From positions 2,542,001 through 2,606,000 of the forward strand of contig NZ_JACHDR010000001.1 in NCBI RefSeq assembly GCF_014201135.1: DNA of 64,000 bases, written 5' to 3'. The notes under the pieces were generated by a model. The model searched no databases. It saw nothing but the letters and a program-made list of their open reading frames with translations, and was not told the origin of the DNA. The translations under genes were made by a program, and so were the position numbers. The DNA comes from Neomicrococcus aestuarii. Its GTDB lineage: Bacteria; Actinomycetota; Actinomycetes; Actinomycetales; Micrococcaceae. Shown one piece after another: positions 9,143 through 17,131 of this stretch. Numbering within the stretch: position 1 is the stretch's first letter; each line of letters opens with the position of its first letter.

Positions 9143-10126
9143 GTGACGGAAAAATTCACTGACCGCTTGCCCCTTTCACGAACCGGCTTGGACCGCGCGT
9201 GCGAACAGCGCGCCGATGCCGAGTTCCTACCAACCCTTTTGACGGATCCGGCCACGCGAGTGCTGTGGCTGCACGGCGGCAACGCTCCAGTGCGCCACGG
9301 TGCCTTGCAGTTCGCGGGTGCTGATTCTTTGCAGTACGACGACGCCGCTCAAGAAGGCGCGGAACCACGCCTGGTGGTGTACTTGGGTCGAACCGCGCAG
9401 AGCCATGTGGTGCTGGCCGTTGCCAGGCCGGATGAAAGCGTGGAGCGCTTGGGCGAATTCATTGCCGGCGGCGGTCCCGTTCCGGCTGGGGAATCTCTGC
9501 AGTGGCTGGGGCTTCGAGATGTTGCGGCAACGCTGAGCCCAGTGGACTCGGGAACGTTCGTTGAGGCCGTGGCCATTGCGAACTGGCATGAGAAGCACGC
9601 TTTTTGTCCACGATGCGGTGCGAAGACCGTAGTCACGCAGAGCGGGTGGGTGCGCGAGTGCACGCAGGATCAGTCTCAGCACTTCCCGCGTACGGACCCC
9701 GCCGTGATTGTGGCCATCACCGATCACGAGGATCGAATTCTCTTGGGGGCAAACGCCGCCTGGGGCGGAACGCGATACTCGGTTCTTGCAGGTTTCGTGG
9801 AGCCGGGAGAGTCACTCGAAGCTGCCGTGGTCCGAGAAATCCATGAAGAAGCCGGTGTGTGGGTCACGGATGTCACCTACAAGGGATCACAGCCGTGGCC
9901 TTTCCCCGCGTCTTTGATGTTGGGCTTCACTGCGAAAGCCACCTCGCAAGAGGTGAAAGCGGACGGCGAAGAGATCCTGAGCGTGAAGTGGTTCAGCCGT
10001 GAAGAACTGGCACGTGCTGTGGAAGAGGGAGGAATGGGAATTCCTTCATCGGTCTCCATTGCGCGTGCGCTTATAGATGATTGGTACGGCGGGCCCGTTC
10101 CGGAGCCGAAGGTTCTGGAAAACTAG
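9143..10126 (+). CDS. nudC: NAD(H) pyrophosphatase NudC
   Basis: A 327-residue Nudix hydrolase that splits NAD(H) into NMN(H) and AMP, and in other bacteria removes NAD caps from RNA. It shows an N-terminal NudC domain, a partial zinc ribbon (CPRCG near residue 156, with only one obvious later cysteine in RECTQ), the Nudix box GFVEPGESLEAAVV followed by REIHEEAGV, and the NudC signature SQPWPFPASL. The incomplete second Cys pair of the ribbon is unusual. Start GTG 9143 follows from the -10 spacing. It lies between the APH-fold gene and uvrD2 as in other actinobacteria. A repeat copy at 9335-9345 encodes Tyr-Asp-Asp-Ala in the variable N-terminal domain. Confidence 0.9.
   Translation: MTEKFTDRLPLSRTGLDRACEQRADAEFLPTLLTDPATRVLWLHGGNAPVRHGALQFAGADSLQYDDAAQEGAEPRLVVYLGRTAQSHVVLAVARPDESVERLGEFIAGGGPVPAGESLQWLGLRDVAATLSPVDSGTFVEAVAIANWHEKHAFCPRCGAKTVVTQSGWVRECTQDQSQHFPRTDPAVIVAITDHEDRILLGANAAWGGTRYSVLAGFVEPGESLEAAVVREIHEEAGVWVTDVTYKGSQPWPFPASLMLGFTAKATSQEVKADGEEILSVKWFSREELARAVEEGGMGIPSSVSIARALIDDWYGGPVPEPKVLEN
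9335..9345 (+). repeat. Dispersed motif, exact 11-mer TACGACGACGC (in nudC)
   Basis: Plus-strand copy followed by CGCTC, preceded by CAG. Confidence 0.6.
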
Positions 10127-10184
10127 AATCCCTGCAGTCACCCATTCCTTGCTGAAGAAGAAGTAGTTGAGCATCTCTCTAGAA

Positions 10185-12311
10185 ATGTCTGAGGAACGAA
10201 TCCTCGCCGGCCTTGACGAAGAACAGCGCGAAGTCGCTAGCAACCTGTCCGGGCCCATGTGCGTCCTCGCGGGTGCGGGTACCGGTAAGACCCGTGCCAT
10301 CACGCACCGCATTGCCCTGGGCGTGCATTCAGGAGTGTACGTTCAGCAGCAACTGTTGGCCGTGACGTTTACGGCGCGAGCAGCTGGAGAGATGCGCACA
10401 CGATTGCGAGAGTTGGGGGCGCCGCTGGTTCAAGCGCGCACCTTCCACTCCGCCGCGTTGCGTCAGCTCCAGTACTTCTGGCCGCAGGCCGTGGGTGGCT
10501 CTATTCCTCAATTGGTGGACCACAAGGCGCCACACATCGCTGAAGCCGTGCGCCGATTGCGCTTGAGCGCGGACCGGGCATTGATCCGAGACCTCGCTTC
10601 TGAAATTGAGTGGGCCAAAGTTTCGATGCTCACAGCGGACAGCTATGTGAAGGCTGCTGAGGGTCGTGCTCGAGTGGGGGATTTGGAACCGCAAACGGTG
10701 GCCCGGCTCTTCTCTGCGTATGAGGACGTCAAGAAGGATCGAGTGCTGATCGACTTCGAAGACGTTCTCCTGCTGACGGTGGCCATCCTTGAAGAGGATC
10801 CGCGGATCTTGGGGGAGATTCACCGCCAGTACCGCCACTTCACCGTGGACGAGTACCAGGACGTTTCGCCGCTTCAGGAGCGGCTCCTCAAACTCTGGGT
10901 CGGCGATCGCAACGAGCTGTGCGTTGTGGGCGATGCTAGCCAGACCATCTACTCCTTCACGGGCGCGACGCCTCGTCACTTGCTGGAGTTCTCCAAGACC
11001 TACCCGGACGCCAAAGTGGTTCGCCTGATTCGCGACTACCGTTCCACTCCTCAAGTGGTTCAGCTGGCCAACAAACTGTTGGAGTCGCGGCGTATTGAAC
11101 GCAACATGCCTGACGCCGACGTGCGCTGGCCGCAACCGCTGCACTTGGTATCTCAGCGCGAGAGCGGCAGGACCGTGGAGTTCAAAGAATTCCCGGATGA
11201 TGAAGCCGAGGCCTCAAGCATCGCCGCACGCATCAAGGATCTGGTGGATCACGGCACCAGTGCCCGAGACATCGCGATCCTCTTGCGTACCAACGGCCAA
11301 ACTGAAGCCTACGAGCGCGCCCTCTCCGCTGCAGGGTTGAGCTACCAGTTGCGTGGTGGCGAACGGTTCTTCCAGCGCAACGAGATCCGTGAGGCCATGA
11401 TGCTGCTTCGCGCGGCGGCAAAGACTCGATCCGGTGAGCCGGCCTCCGGCACGGTTGCCGAGCTGCTCATGAGCATCGGCTACTCGGCCCAAGCGCCGGA
11501 ATCTGGTGGAGCAACCCGCGAGCGCTGGGAGTCCCTCTCCGCCTTGGTCACCTTGTCCGAAGAGCTAGGGGACGCAACCACGGAGGGCCCCGCAGCATCC
11601 TTGGGTCAGTTCGTGGCGGAAATGGAAGCGCGAGCAGCCACCCAGCACGCACCCCAGGTTGAAGGCGTCACCGTGGCGAGCCTTCACTCCGCCAAGGGCC
11701 TCGAGTGGGGCGCCGTGTTCTTAGCCGGACTGAGCGAAGGCCTCTTGCCGATCTCCTTCGCGAAAGACCAAGCCGGTTACGACGAAGAACGGCGACTGCT
11801 TTACGTGGGCATCACCCGAGCCCGAGATTTCCTGCACTTGAGCTGGTCCCTTGCACGCACCCCGGGCGGACGCGCTCACCGCACGCCGTCCCGATTCCTT
11901 GATGGCTTGCGTCCGCAGAAGGCCCGGATGAGGCGAGAAGACGACGCCGCAGGTTCAGCCTCGCTGTCCCGTTCGGCTCCGCGGGCCAAGGCTCGTGGTC
12001 CCGTCCGTTGCCGTACGTGTGGCAAGGTTCTGGACACCCCGGCTGAGCGCAAACTCAAGCGATGCCTGGATTGCCCGGCGTCCTACGACGAAGCTCTGCT
12101 CGATGCGTTGAAAGCCTGGCGTCTAGAGACCTCACGCGCCGCCGAAGTTCCGGCCTATGTGGTGTTTACTGATGCCACGTTGATGGCTATCGCCGAGGAC
12201 AGCCCGGAGACCATGGAAGCGCTCTCTCGAATCTCGGGTGTGGGTGAATCCAAACTGGAGCGTTTTGGTGAGCAAGTGTTGGGCATCCTCAAAGAGCACG
12301 TCGCCGAGTAG
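10185..12311 (+). CDS. uvrD2: UvrD2-type ATP-dependent DNA helicase
   Basis: About 708 residues. Superfamily 1 3'-5' helicase motifs: AGAGTGKTRAIT, VDEYQDVSPLQ, VVGDASQTIYSFTGA, YRSTPQVVQLAN, LHSAKGLEWGAVFLAG and RLLYVGITRARDFLHLSW. After the motor comes a four-cysteine ribbon (CRTCG then CLDCP, around residues 610-630) and a C-terminal HRDC domain (ending RISGVGESKLERFGEQVLGIL). This is the layout of mycobacterial UvrD2 (Rv3198c), a repair helicase. ATG 10185 and TTG 10167 are both possible; neither has a strong ribosome-binding site. A variable linker near residue 588 holds a degenerate repeat copy (AGACGACGCCGC). No mycoredoxin gene lies between nudC and uvrD2, unlike in mycobacteria. Confidence 0.92.
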   Translation: MSEERILAGLDEEQREVASNLSGPMCVLAGAGTGKTRAITHRIALGVHSGVYVQQQLLAVTFTARAAGEMRTRLRELGAPLVQARTFHSAALRQLQYFWPQAVGGSIPQLVDHKAPHIAEAVRRLRLSADRALIRDLASEIEWAKVSMLTADSYVKAAEGRARVGDLEPQTVARLFSAYEDVKKDRVLIDFEDVLLLTVAILEEDPRILGEIHRQYRHFTVDEYQDVSPLQERLLKLWVGDRNELCVVGDASQTIYSFTGATPRHLLEFSKTYPDAKVVRLIRDYRSTPQVVQLANKLLESRRIERNMPDADVRWPQPLHLVSQRESGRTVEFKEFPDDEAEASSIAARIKDLVDHGTSARDIAILLRTNGQTEAYERALSAAGLSYQLRGGERFFQRNEIREAMMLLRAAAKTRSGEPASGTVAELLMSIGYSAQAPESGGATRERWESLSALVTLSEELGDATTEGPAASLGQFVAEMEARAATQHAPQVEGVTVASLHSAKGLEWGAVFLAGLSEGLLPISFAKDQAGYDEERRLLYVGITRARDFLHLSWSLARTPGGRAHRTPSRFLDGLRPQKARMRREDDAAGSASLSRSAPRAKARGPVRCRTCGKVLDTPAERKLKRCLDCPASYDEALLDALKAWRLETSRAAEVPAYVVFTDATLMAIAEDSPETMEALSRISGVGESKLERFGEQVLGILKEHVAE

Positions 12312-12320
12312 CGTTCGGGA

Positions 12321-13370
12321 CTAGGCGGCTGAGCTGTGGCACGCGCACAGGATGTTGTCCGGAATGGACCTGGTGACAGTCGCTCCAGTCTCCAACTGAA
12401 ACGTCATCAGCGCACCCACGGTCGCAGGAAGCAGCTGTCCGTCCAGCACCATCAGGATTTGTTGAGCAGCCAGACCTGCCATGACGCTGGCGCTCGCAGC
12501 ATCGGGAATTAAGACGCCCGGTGGCAGTGGGAACTGAGTGGAAGCGTCGTGATCGGCGTCCGTAAGGGGAGGGATCTTGTGATCGAGACAATCGAAACAG
12601 CCCGGAATGCCGCTCAGAACCATGGGTCCGAGCGTGGCCGCCGAGTCACTGAAGATGACTTGCGTGTAGGCGTGCGCCGAGGTCGTGAGTGCTTCGCGGA
12701 CGGCAGGCTGGAGGCTATCTCTTCCCATTGCCACGGAAACGACAGGCCTCGAGTCTGTGGAGGAACGCCCGTTGACAAGAGAACCGTCCGCGGGGGAGAT
12801 CGAGATCTGCCGGTGCACCGTCACGTCGAGTCGATGATGGAGCCGCTTGAGCTGTTTGGCTACTTGAATGGCGCGGGGGAGACCCAGATCTGCAATGGTG
12901 AGCAATGCTCCGCCCAGATCGGTCAGATCAACATCGGCAAGGTCGTACAGGTGCAGATGTCCCACCCCTGCGTTTGCCAGCGTGATGGCCAGTTGCACCG
13001 AACAGCGGTCCAGCCCGAAGAGGTGCACATGAGATTCGTGGCGTCGTTGGATCAGCGGTCCCGCATGCGTTCTGTAGGTCGCCGAAGCGCGGGTGATTTC
13101 TGGGCTCAGGACGTCGTTGAGTGTGCCAGAGATGCGGTAGCGAGGAGACGGTACCGACACTTCTTTGAGCCGTCCAAGTATCCACGCGCGACGCGCTTCG
13201 GGGATGTCCCGGCCGTCATAACCGGCCCCTTGTCCGGGGTGGCTGAGAGAATGAATGAACTCTCGTTCTCGTGGAGTAAGACCAGAGAATGACACCGAGA
13301 AGTCATCGGTGCCGATCCTCAGGTAGCCATCTTGCAGATCAACGATTCTTAAACCCGGGTTGATGCGCAC
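12321..13370 (-). CDS. ThiF/MoeB-like E1 fold protein, degenerate nucleotide site
   Basis: 349 residues. The C-terminal two thirds resemble ThiF/MoeB/HesA adenylating enzymes: HVHLFGLDRCSVQLAITLANAGVGHLHLYD matches the Rossmann start in family position, and zinc-type cysteines appear as PGCFDCLD and CACH near the end. However the ATP loop GxGGLG is replaced by GLDRCS, and the Asn-Leu-x-Arg-Gln region reads DLTDLGG, so adenylation is doubtful. The first ~90 residues could be a winged-helix or peptide-binding domain. GTG 13370 is preceded by GGGGA. It is convergent with uvrD2 (9-nt gap) and divergent from the YgjP-like gene. The partner and function are unknown. Confidence 0.65.
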   Translation of the reverse strand: MRINPGLRIVDLQDGYLRIGTDDFSVSFSGLTPREREFIHSLSHPGQGAGYDGRDIPEARRAWILGRLKEVSVPSPRYRISGTLNDVLSPEITRASATYRTHAGPLIQRRHESHVHLFGLDRCSVQLAITLANAGVGHLHLYDLADVDLTDLGGALLTIADLGLPRAIQVAKQLKRLHHRLDVTVHRQISISPADGSLVNGRSSTDSRPVVSVAMGRDSLQPAVREALTTSAHAYTQVIFSDSAATLGPMVLSGIPGCFDCLDHKIPPLTDADHDASTQFPLPPGVLIPDAASASVMAGLAAQQILMVLDGQLLPATVGALMTFQLETGATVTRSIPDNILCACHSSAA

Positions 13371-13463
13371 GTTATCCCCAATTCATTAAATTCCATCAAA
13401 TGCCAACAAAATTTATGATTCCATCGAATCGTTGACTATCAGCCGTTTTCCACAGGAGAGATT

Positions 13464-14117
13464 GTGAGCTCAAAAGAAGAGATCTCATGGATGACCACCG
13501 CCACAGGTGTGCGCATCAAGATCATCAAGTCACCGCGGCGAACGCGCTCGTCGCAAGCCCGATGGGTGTCCAACTACGTTGAAGTGCGTACTCCGTCCTT
13601 CATGAGCTTTGAGGCAACACGGGACGTTGCCCTGAAACTCTCCGCGCGAGTACTTCAAAAACGTGAACTGAAATACGGGGAAAAGGGCAAGGACGACCTC
13701 ATGGACCGAGCCCTTCGGTTGAACGCTTTGTATATGGGTGGGAAGGCCAATCCGCAGAGCGTTCGGTGGGTGACAAACCAAAACCGTCGCTGGGGTTCGG
13801 CGACCTATAGCAAGCAGTCCATAAATCTTTCGCATCGACTCATGGCTATGCCGGACTGGGTCATTGACGCAGTCCTTGTCCACGAACTCTCACACCTGGT
13901 GGCGCCCGACGGTCACGGTGCAGCTTTCAAGGCGCGAATTGCCAGTTACCCCCGAATGGATGAAGCGGATATCTTCCTTCAGGGATTTAGCCATGGAAAA
14001 GCCTTCGCCGAGTGGCAAGCGCAGAACTCAGGTCATTACCACGGGGCAACACTTGAGGAGGCGCCGGGTATTTTCGACGACGATTTCCTCGGCGATGATG
14101 ATGACGACGGCGCCTAA
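13464..14117 (+). CDS. YgjP/DUF45-type M48-like metallopeptidase
   Basis: 217 residues. The zinc site VLVHELSHLVAPDGHGAAF is a gluzincin HExxH with a third His nearby, and WGSATYSKQSINLSHRL is the typical YgjP upstream strand. The family is predicted to be a soluble zinc peptidase related to SprT/WSS1 proteins; the substrate is not known. There is no signal peptide. GTG 13464 has AGGAGAG about 5 nt upstream. The C-terminus is acidic (DDDFLGDDDDDGA). It ends just before a strong bidirectional terminator. Confidence 0.85.
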   Translation: MSSKEEISWMTTATGVRIKIIKSPRRTRSSQARWVSNYVEVRTPSFMSFEATRDVALKLSARVLQKRELKYGEKGKDDLMDRALRLNALYMGGKANPQSVRWVTNQNRRWGSATYSKQSINLSHRLMAMPDWVIDAVLVHELSHLVAPDGHGAAFKARIASYPRMDEADIFLQGFSHGKAFAEWQAQNSGHYHGATLEEAPGIFDDDFLGDDDDDGA

Positions 14118-14190
14118 CTCGGCGGGGTGACGGCGAAAGCTAGAAAGCTGAGGAGAGCTCCTTTTGAACTTTAGGAGAAAGCTCGTGACG

Positions 14191-14235
14191 CAATAAGGGT
14201 GGCCCGACACGAGATGTGCTGGGCCACCCTTATTG
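14191..14235. terminator. Bidirectional hairpin terminator
   Basis: A perfect 15-bp inverted repeat (CAATAAGGGTGGCCC at 14191-14205 and its complement at 14221-14235) with a 15-nt loop lies between two convergent genes, the YgjP-like gene and the DUF2342 gene. Confidence 0.85.
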
Positions 14236-14271
14236 ATTGTCGCTAGTTAGCGGGTTCTCTGAATCTCGACC

Positions 14272-15720
14272 TTAGCCCTGCGGCTTGTCCTGAGGATCGG
14301 TTGGCTCGTCGCCGGAATCAGGCGCATCTCCTGAATCGCTAGACGGGGAGTCATCGCCGGACTCCGTCTGCTCTTCGTAACCGCCAGAGAGCAAGCGATC
14401 CAAAGCGGCGTCCAAGTCTTCGTCGCTCGCGTTGACGAGGGCTCGACGCGAGGTGAAGCCTGCTGGATCGTCGAGATCCTCGCCGGTTGGCATGAGATCT
14501 TCTGCATCCCATGCTGCGTCGCGGCCCTCAAGTCCACGCTCTTGCTTTAGATGAGCCCAGAACTGGGAGGCCTCGCGCAAACGCCGAGGGCGAAGCTCGA
14601 GTCCCACGATTGACGCAAAGGCCTGCTCGGCAGGACCGCCGGATGCTCGACGGCGACGCATGGTCTCGCGAAGTGCTCCGGCAGATGGAAGATTCACTGC
14701 CGCGTCAGCAACAACTTCGTCAACCCATCCTTCAATCAGGGCAAGCACGGTCTCCAACTTGGCGAGCGCAGCCTCTTGAGCGGGGCTACGTTGCGGAGTG
14801 AAGAGACCTTCGTTGAAGACATCTTGCATGGTTTCAGGGCGTGAAGGGTCGAATCCTCGAAGCGCTTCATCCAAGTGGGAGGTATCAATAGTGATGCCGC
14901 GAGCGTAGTCCTCGATGGCCCCGATCACGTGATCCTTGAGCCACGGAACTGCGTGGTACAAGCGCATGTGAGCCAGTTCCCGAAGCGCTACAAAGAGCAG
15001 AATCTCGTTCTCTGGGAGATCGAGTCCTTCGCCGAAACCCGTGATGTTGACCGGCAACAAGGCTGGACGATCACCGGACAGCGGAAGACCGATGTCCGTG
15101 GAACCCAACACTTCTTGTGCCAACGCGCCTACGGCAGCACCGAGCTGGGAGCCAAAGAGCGCGCCGCCCAACGACTGCATCATGCCCTGAGCGCCGCCCA
15201 TCATGGCGCGCATTTCTTCGGGCACCTGGGCCTGCATTGCAGCAGTCATTGCCTGGGATACCGAGATGGCAACGGGTTCGGTGAGTCGCTTCCACGACGC
15301 CATGGTCTTATCAACCCACTCGGAACGCGTGAGCGCTTGAGGAGCTTGGATCACAGGACCGAACGAAGTTGCTTGAGACAGCCAGAGATCGGCCAACTTG
15401 GTGGCATTCTCCACGGCAGCTTTCGCATTAGTGGTGAGCGATGGATCCTGACCCGCTGTGGCCTCGCGTGCGGATTGCTGAGCCAGCGTCCAGTTCACTG
15501 GACCGGTTTCGCCAGATGCCATGGCTCCGAAGAGACCTTGGAGCTGCCGGAAGATAGCTTGCATCTGAACAGGATCTGCTCCCTGACCAGGCGTCATGCC
15601 AAGCGCGGAAGGATCAAAGCCAGGTGGTAACTGACCCCCAAACATGCGCTTGAACATTTCCTGCATCGGGTCATTGTCGTCAGGATCATTCGGGTTGTTG
15701 TTTGGGGGGAATTCTGCCAT
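14272..15720 (-). CDS. DUF2342 / zincin-like metallopeptidase (Rv3195 family)
   Basis: 482 residues. It starts with a disordered Asn/Pro/Asp segment (MAEFPPNNNPNDPDD) and a Met/Gly-rich region. The core has FVALRELAHMRLYHAVPWL, where the expected zincin HExxH is replaced by RExxH, as is usual in this actinobacterial family, followed by a helix with IEGWVDEVVADAA. It is annotated in relatives as a zinc-dependent protease, but the non-canonical site makes activity uncertain. The tail is Asp/Ser/Gly-rich. It is divergent from the Lon-like PDZ protease gene, as in mycobacteria. A TACCGT -10 lies 6 nt before the ATG. Confidence 0.85.
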   Translation of the reverse strand: MAEFPPNNNPNDPDDNDPMQEMFKRMFGGQLPPGFDPSALGMTPGQGADPVQMQAIFRQLQGLFGAMASGETGPVNWTLAQQSAREATAGQDPSLTTNAKAAVENATKLADLWLSQATSFGPVIQAPQALTRSEWVDKTMASWKRLTEPVAISVSQAMTAAMQAQVPEEMRAMMGGAQGMMQSLGGALFGSQLGAAVGALAQEVLGSTDIGLPLSGDRPALLPVNITGFGEGLDLPENEILLFVALRELAHMRLYHAVPWLKDHVIGAIEDYARGITIDTSHLDEALRGFDPSRPETMQDVFNEGLFTPQRSPAQEAALAKLETVLALIEGWVDEVVADAAVNLPSAGALRETMRRRRASGGPAEQAFASIVGLELRPRRLREASQFWAHLKQERGLEGRDAAWDAEDLMPTGEDLDDPAGFTSRRALVNASDEDLDAALDRLLSGGYEEQTESGDDSPSSDSGDAPDSGDEPTDPQDKPQG

Positions 15721-15726
15721 GTGTCA

Positions 15727-15732
15727 ACGGTA
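15727..15732 (-). promoter_or_regulatory. -10 element TACCGT, DUF2342 gene (leaderless)
   Basis: TACCGT on the minus strand, 6 nt before ATG 15720; no Shine-Dalgarno is seen. Confidence 0.45.
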
Positions 15733-15825
15733 CCCGCCCGGACTGGCAGTACCCTAGAAGCGAGCCCAATTCTAAGGAAAACCTTGCCAAGAGCGAACAA
15801 GAATCTCCCAGGATGGTCAGCACCT

Positions 15826-16911
15826 ATGGGTGAGACCAGCAACGCAGCCGCTAGCGGCGCTCCGCGAGGAAATCGTCGGAACCTCAAATCGTTGTCACTG
15901 ACCGTCCCCATTGTCATCGGCGCCATTGCGCTCATCTTGCCTTCGCCGTATGTCATCGAATCGCCTGGCCCAGCGCTCAACACCATTGGCCAATACGAGG
16001 GCAAAGACCTCTTCACGATTTCAGGTCACGAAACCTACCCCGCTGAAGGCAATCTGGACATGACCACCGTGTACGTTGCCGGTGGAACTGACCGCCAAGC
16101 AACAACGGCTGAAGTCATCAACGCCTGGGCGAATCCGCAGTACGACATTCAGCCGGAGGACTACGTCTACCCACGAGGCACCTCGCAGGATGAGGTAAAT
16201 GAAGAGAACGAGTTGGCGATGACCGACTCGCAACAAGATTCCATAGCCGCAGCGCTCTCGGCACTGGATATTTCCTTTGAACAAGAGATCAAGGTTGCTG
16301 GCTTTGCCACGGACCTGAACAAGGGCTCAGTAGAAGAAGGGGACATCCTGGTTGCGATCAACGGCGTTCCCGTCACTGGTACCGAGCAATTCCGCCAAGA
16401 AATTCAGGATAGAGGCGACGAGGACAGCGAACTCACGGTTCGCCGCGACGGCTCCGAAGTAAAGGTCCCCATCAAGACCGAAGTGTCTCCGGAAAACGGG
16501 CGCGTGATGGGAATCTATTTGGGCACCAGCTACACGTTCCCGCTGTCGGTTGATTTTGCGCTCGACAACGTGGGTGGACCAAGCGCCGGCATGATGTTCG
16601 CGCTGGGTATTTACGACAAGCTGACCCCCGGAAGTATCACCGGAGGCAAGCACATTGCCGGAACCGGAACCATTGATGCCGGCGGTCAGGTGGGAGCAAT
16701 CGGAGGAATTGCCCAGAAGCTCGTGGGTGCCCAGGACTCCGGTGCAGAGTATTTCCTGGCCCCAGCGGACAACTGCGCAGACGTGCTGGGACGCATTCCC
16801 GACGGACTTCAGGTCATCAAGGTGTCCACACTGGATGAGGCCATCGACGCAGTGAAAACCATCGGCGCCGGAGAAGACACCTCCTCGTTGCCGCAATGCA
16901 CTGCGAGCTAA
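15826..16911 (+). CDS. PDZ / Lon-like (S16) membrane serine protease, YlbL type
   Basis: 361 residues. An N-terminal transmembrane segment (about residues 21-40, VPIVIGAIALILP) anchors it with the body outside. A PDZ domain covers about residues 150-230 (KGSVEEGDILVAINGVPVTG). The C-terminal Lon-type protease domain has the catalytic Ser in GGPSAGMMFALGIYD (about S252) and the Lys in GGIAQKL (about K297). Relatives such as YlbL degrade membrane or secreted proteins. ATG 15826 has AGGATGG about 9 nt upstream. It matches Rv3194c in position between the DUF2342 gene and UPF0182. Confidence 0.9.
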   Translation: MGETSNAAASGAPRGNRRNLKSLSLTVPIVIGAIALILPSPYVIESPGPALNTIGQYEGKDLFTISGHETYPAEGNLDMTTVYVAGGTDRQATTAEVINAWANPQYDIQPEDYVYPRGTSQDEVNEENELAMTDSQQDSIAAALSALDISFEQEIKVAGFATDLNKGSVEEGDILVAINGVPVTGTEQFRQEIQDRGDEDSELTVRRDGSEVKVPIKTEVSPENGRVMGIYLGTSYTFPLSVDFALDNVGGPSAGMMFALGIYDKLTPGSITGGKHIAGTGTIDAGGQVGAIGGIAQKLVGAQDSGAEYFLAPADNCADVLGRIPDGLQVIKVSTLDEAIDAVKTIGAGEDTSSLPQCTAS

Positions 16912-17131
16912 CCCGCGCACGTTCGTCACCAGTTCAGCTCCGTAACGAAACAGCGCAAGGTGAGCTTCGTCGTCGTATTTATTGAGCCAAACAGAGTTTC
17001 AAATTGGTATCGATATGAACCTCTTAGCGGAATGATTAGCCAAGCGCACCCTGCAACAAGGCAGAATGGAAGTATCCCCTTTCCACAGTGAGGTGGGGGT
17101 GGCCGTATTTTCGACCTTGTTGAGGTAACTT

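Noticed and set aside
12549-13292. 247-codon plus-strand frame in the E1-like gene
   Set aside because: The minus-strand protein has the family motifs and a good start; the plus frame is charged low-complexity sequence.
13441-13460. TTTTCCACAG, similar to a DnaA box
   Set aside because: Similar single words also occur near 17086 and 50826; they are not clustered and there is no dnaA-dnaN context, so no origin is claimed.
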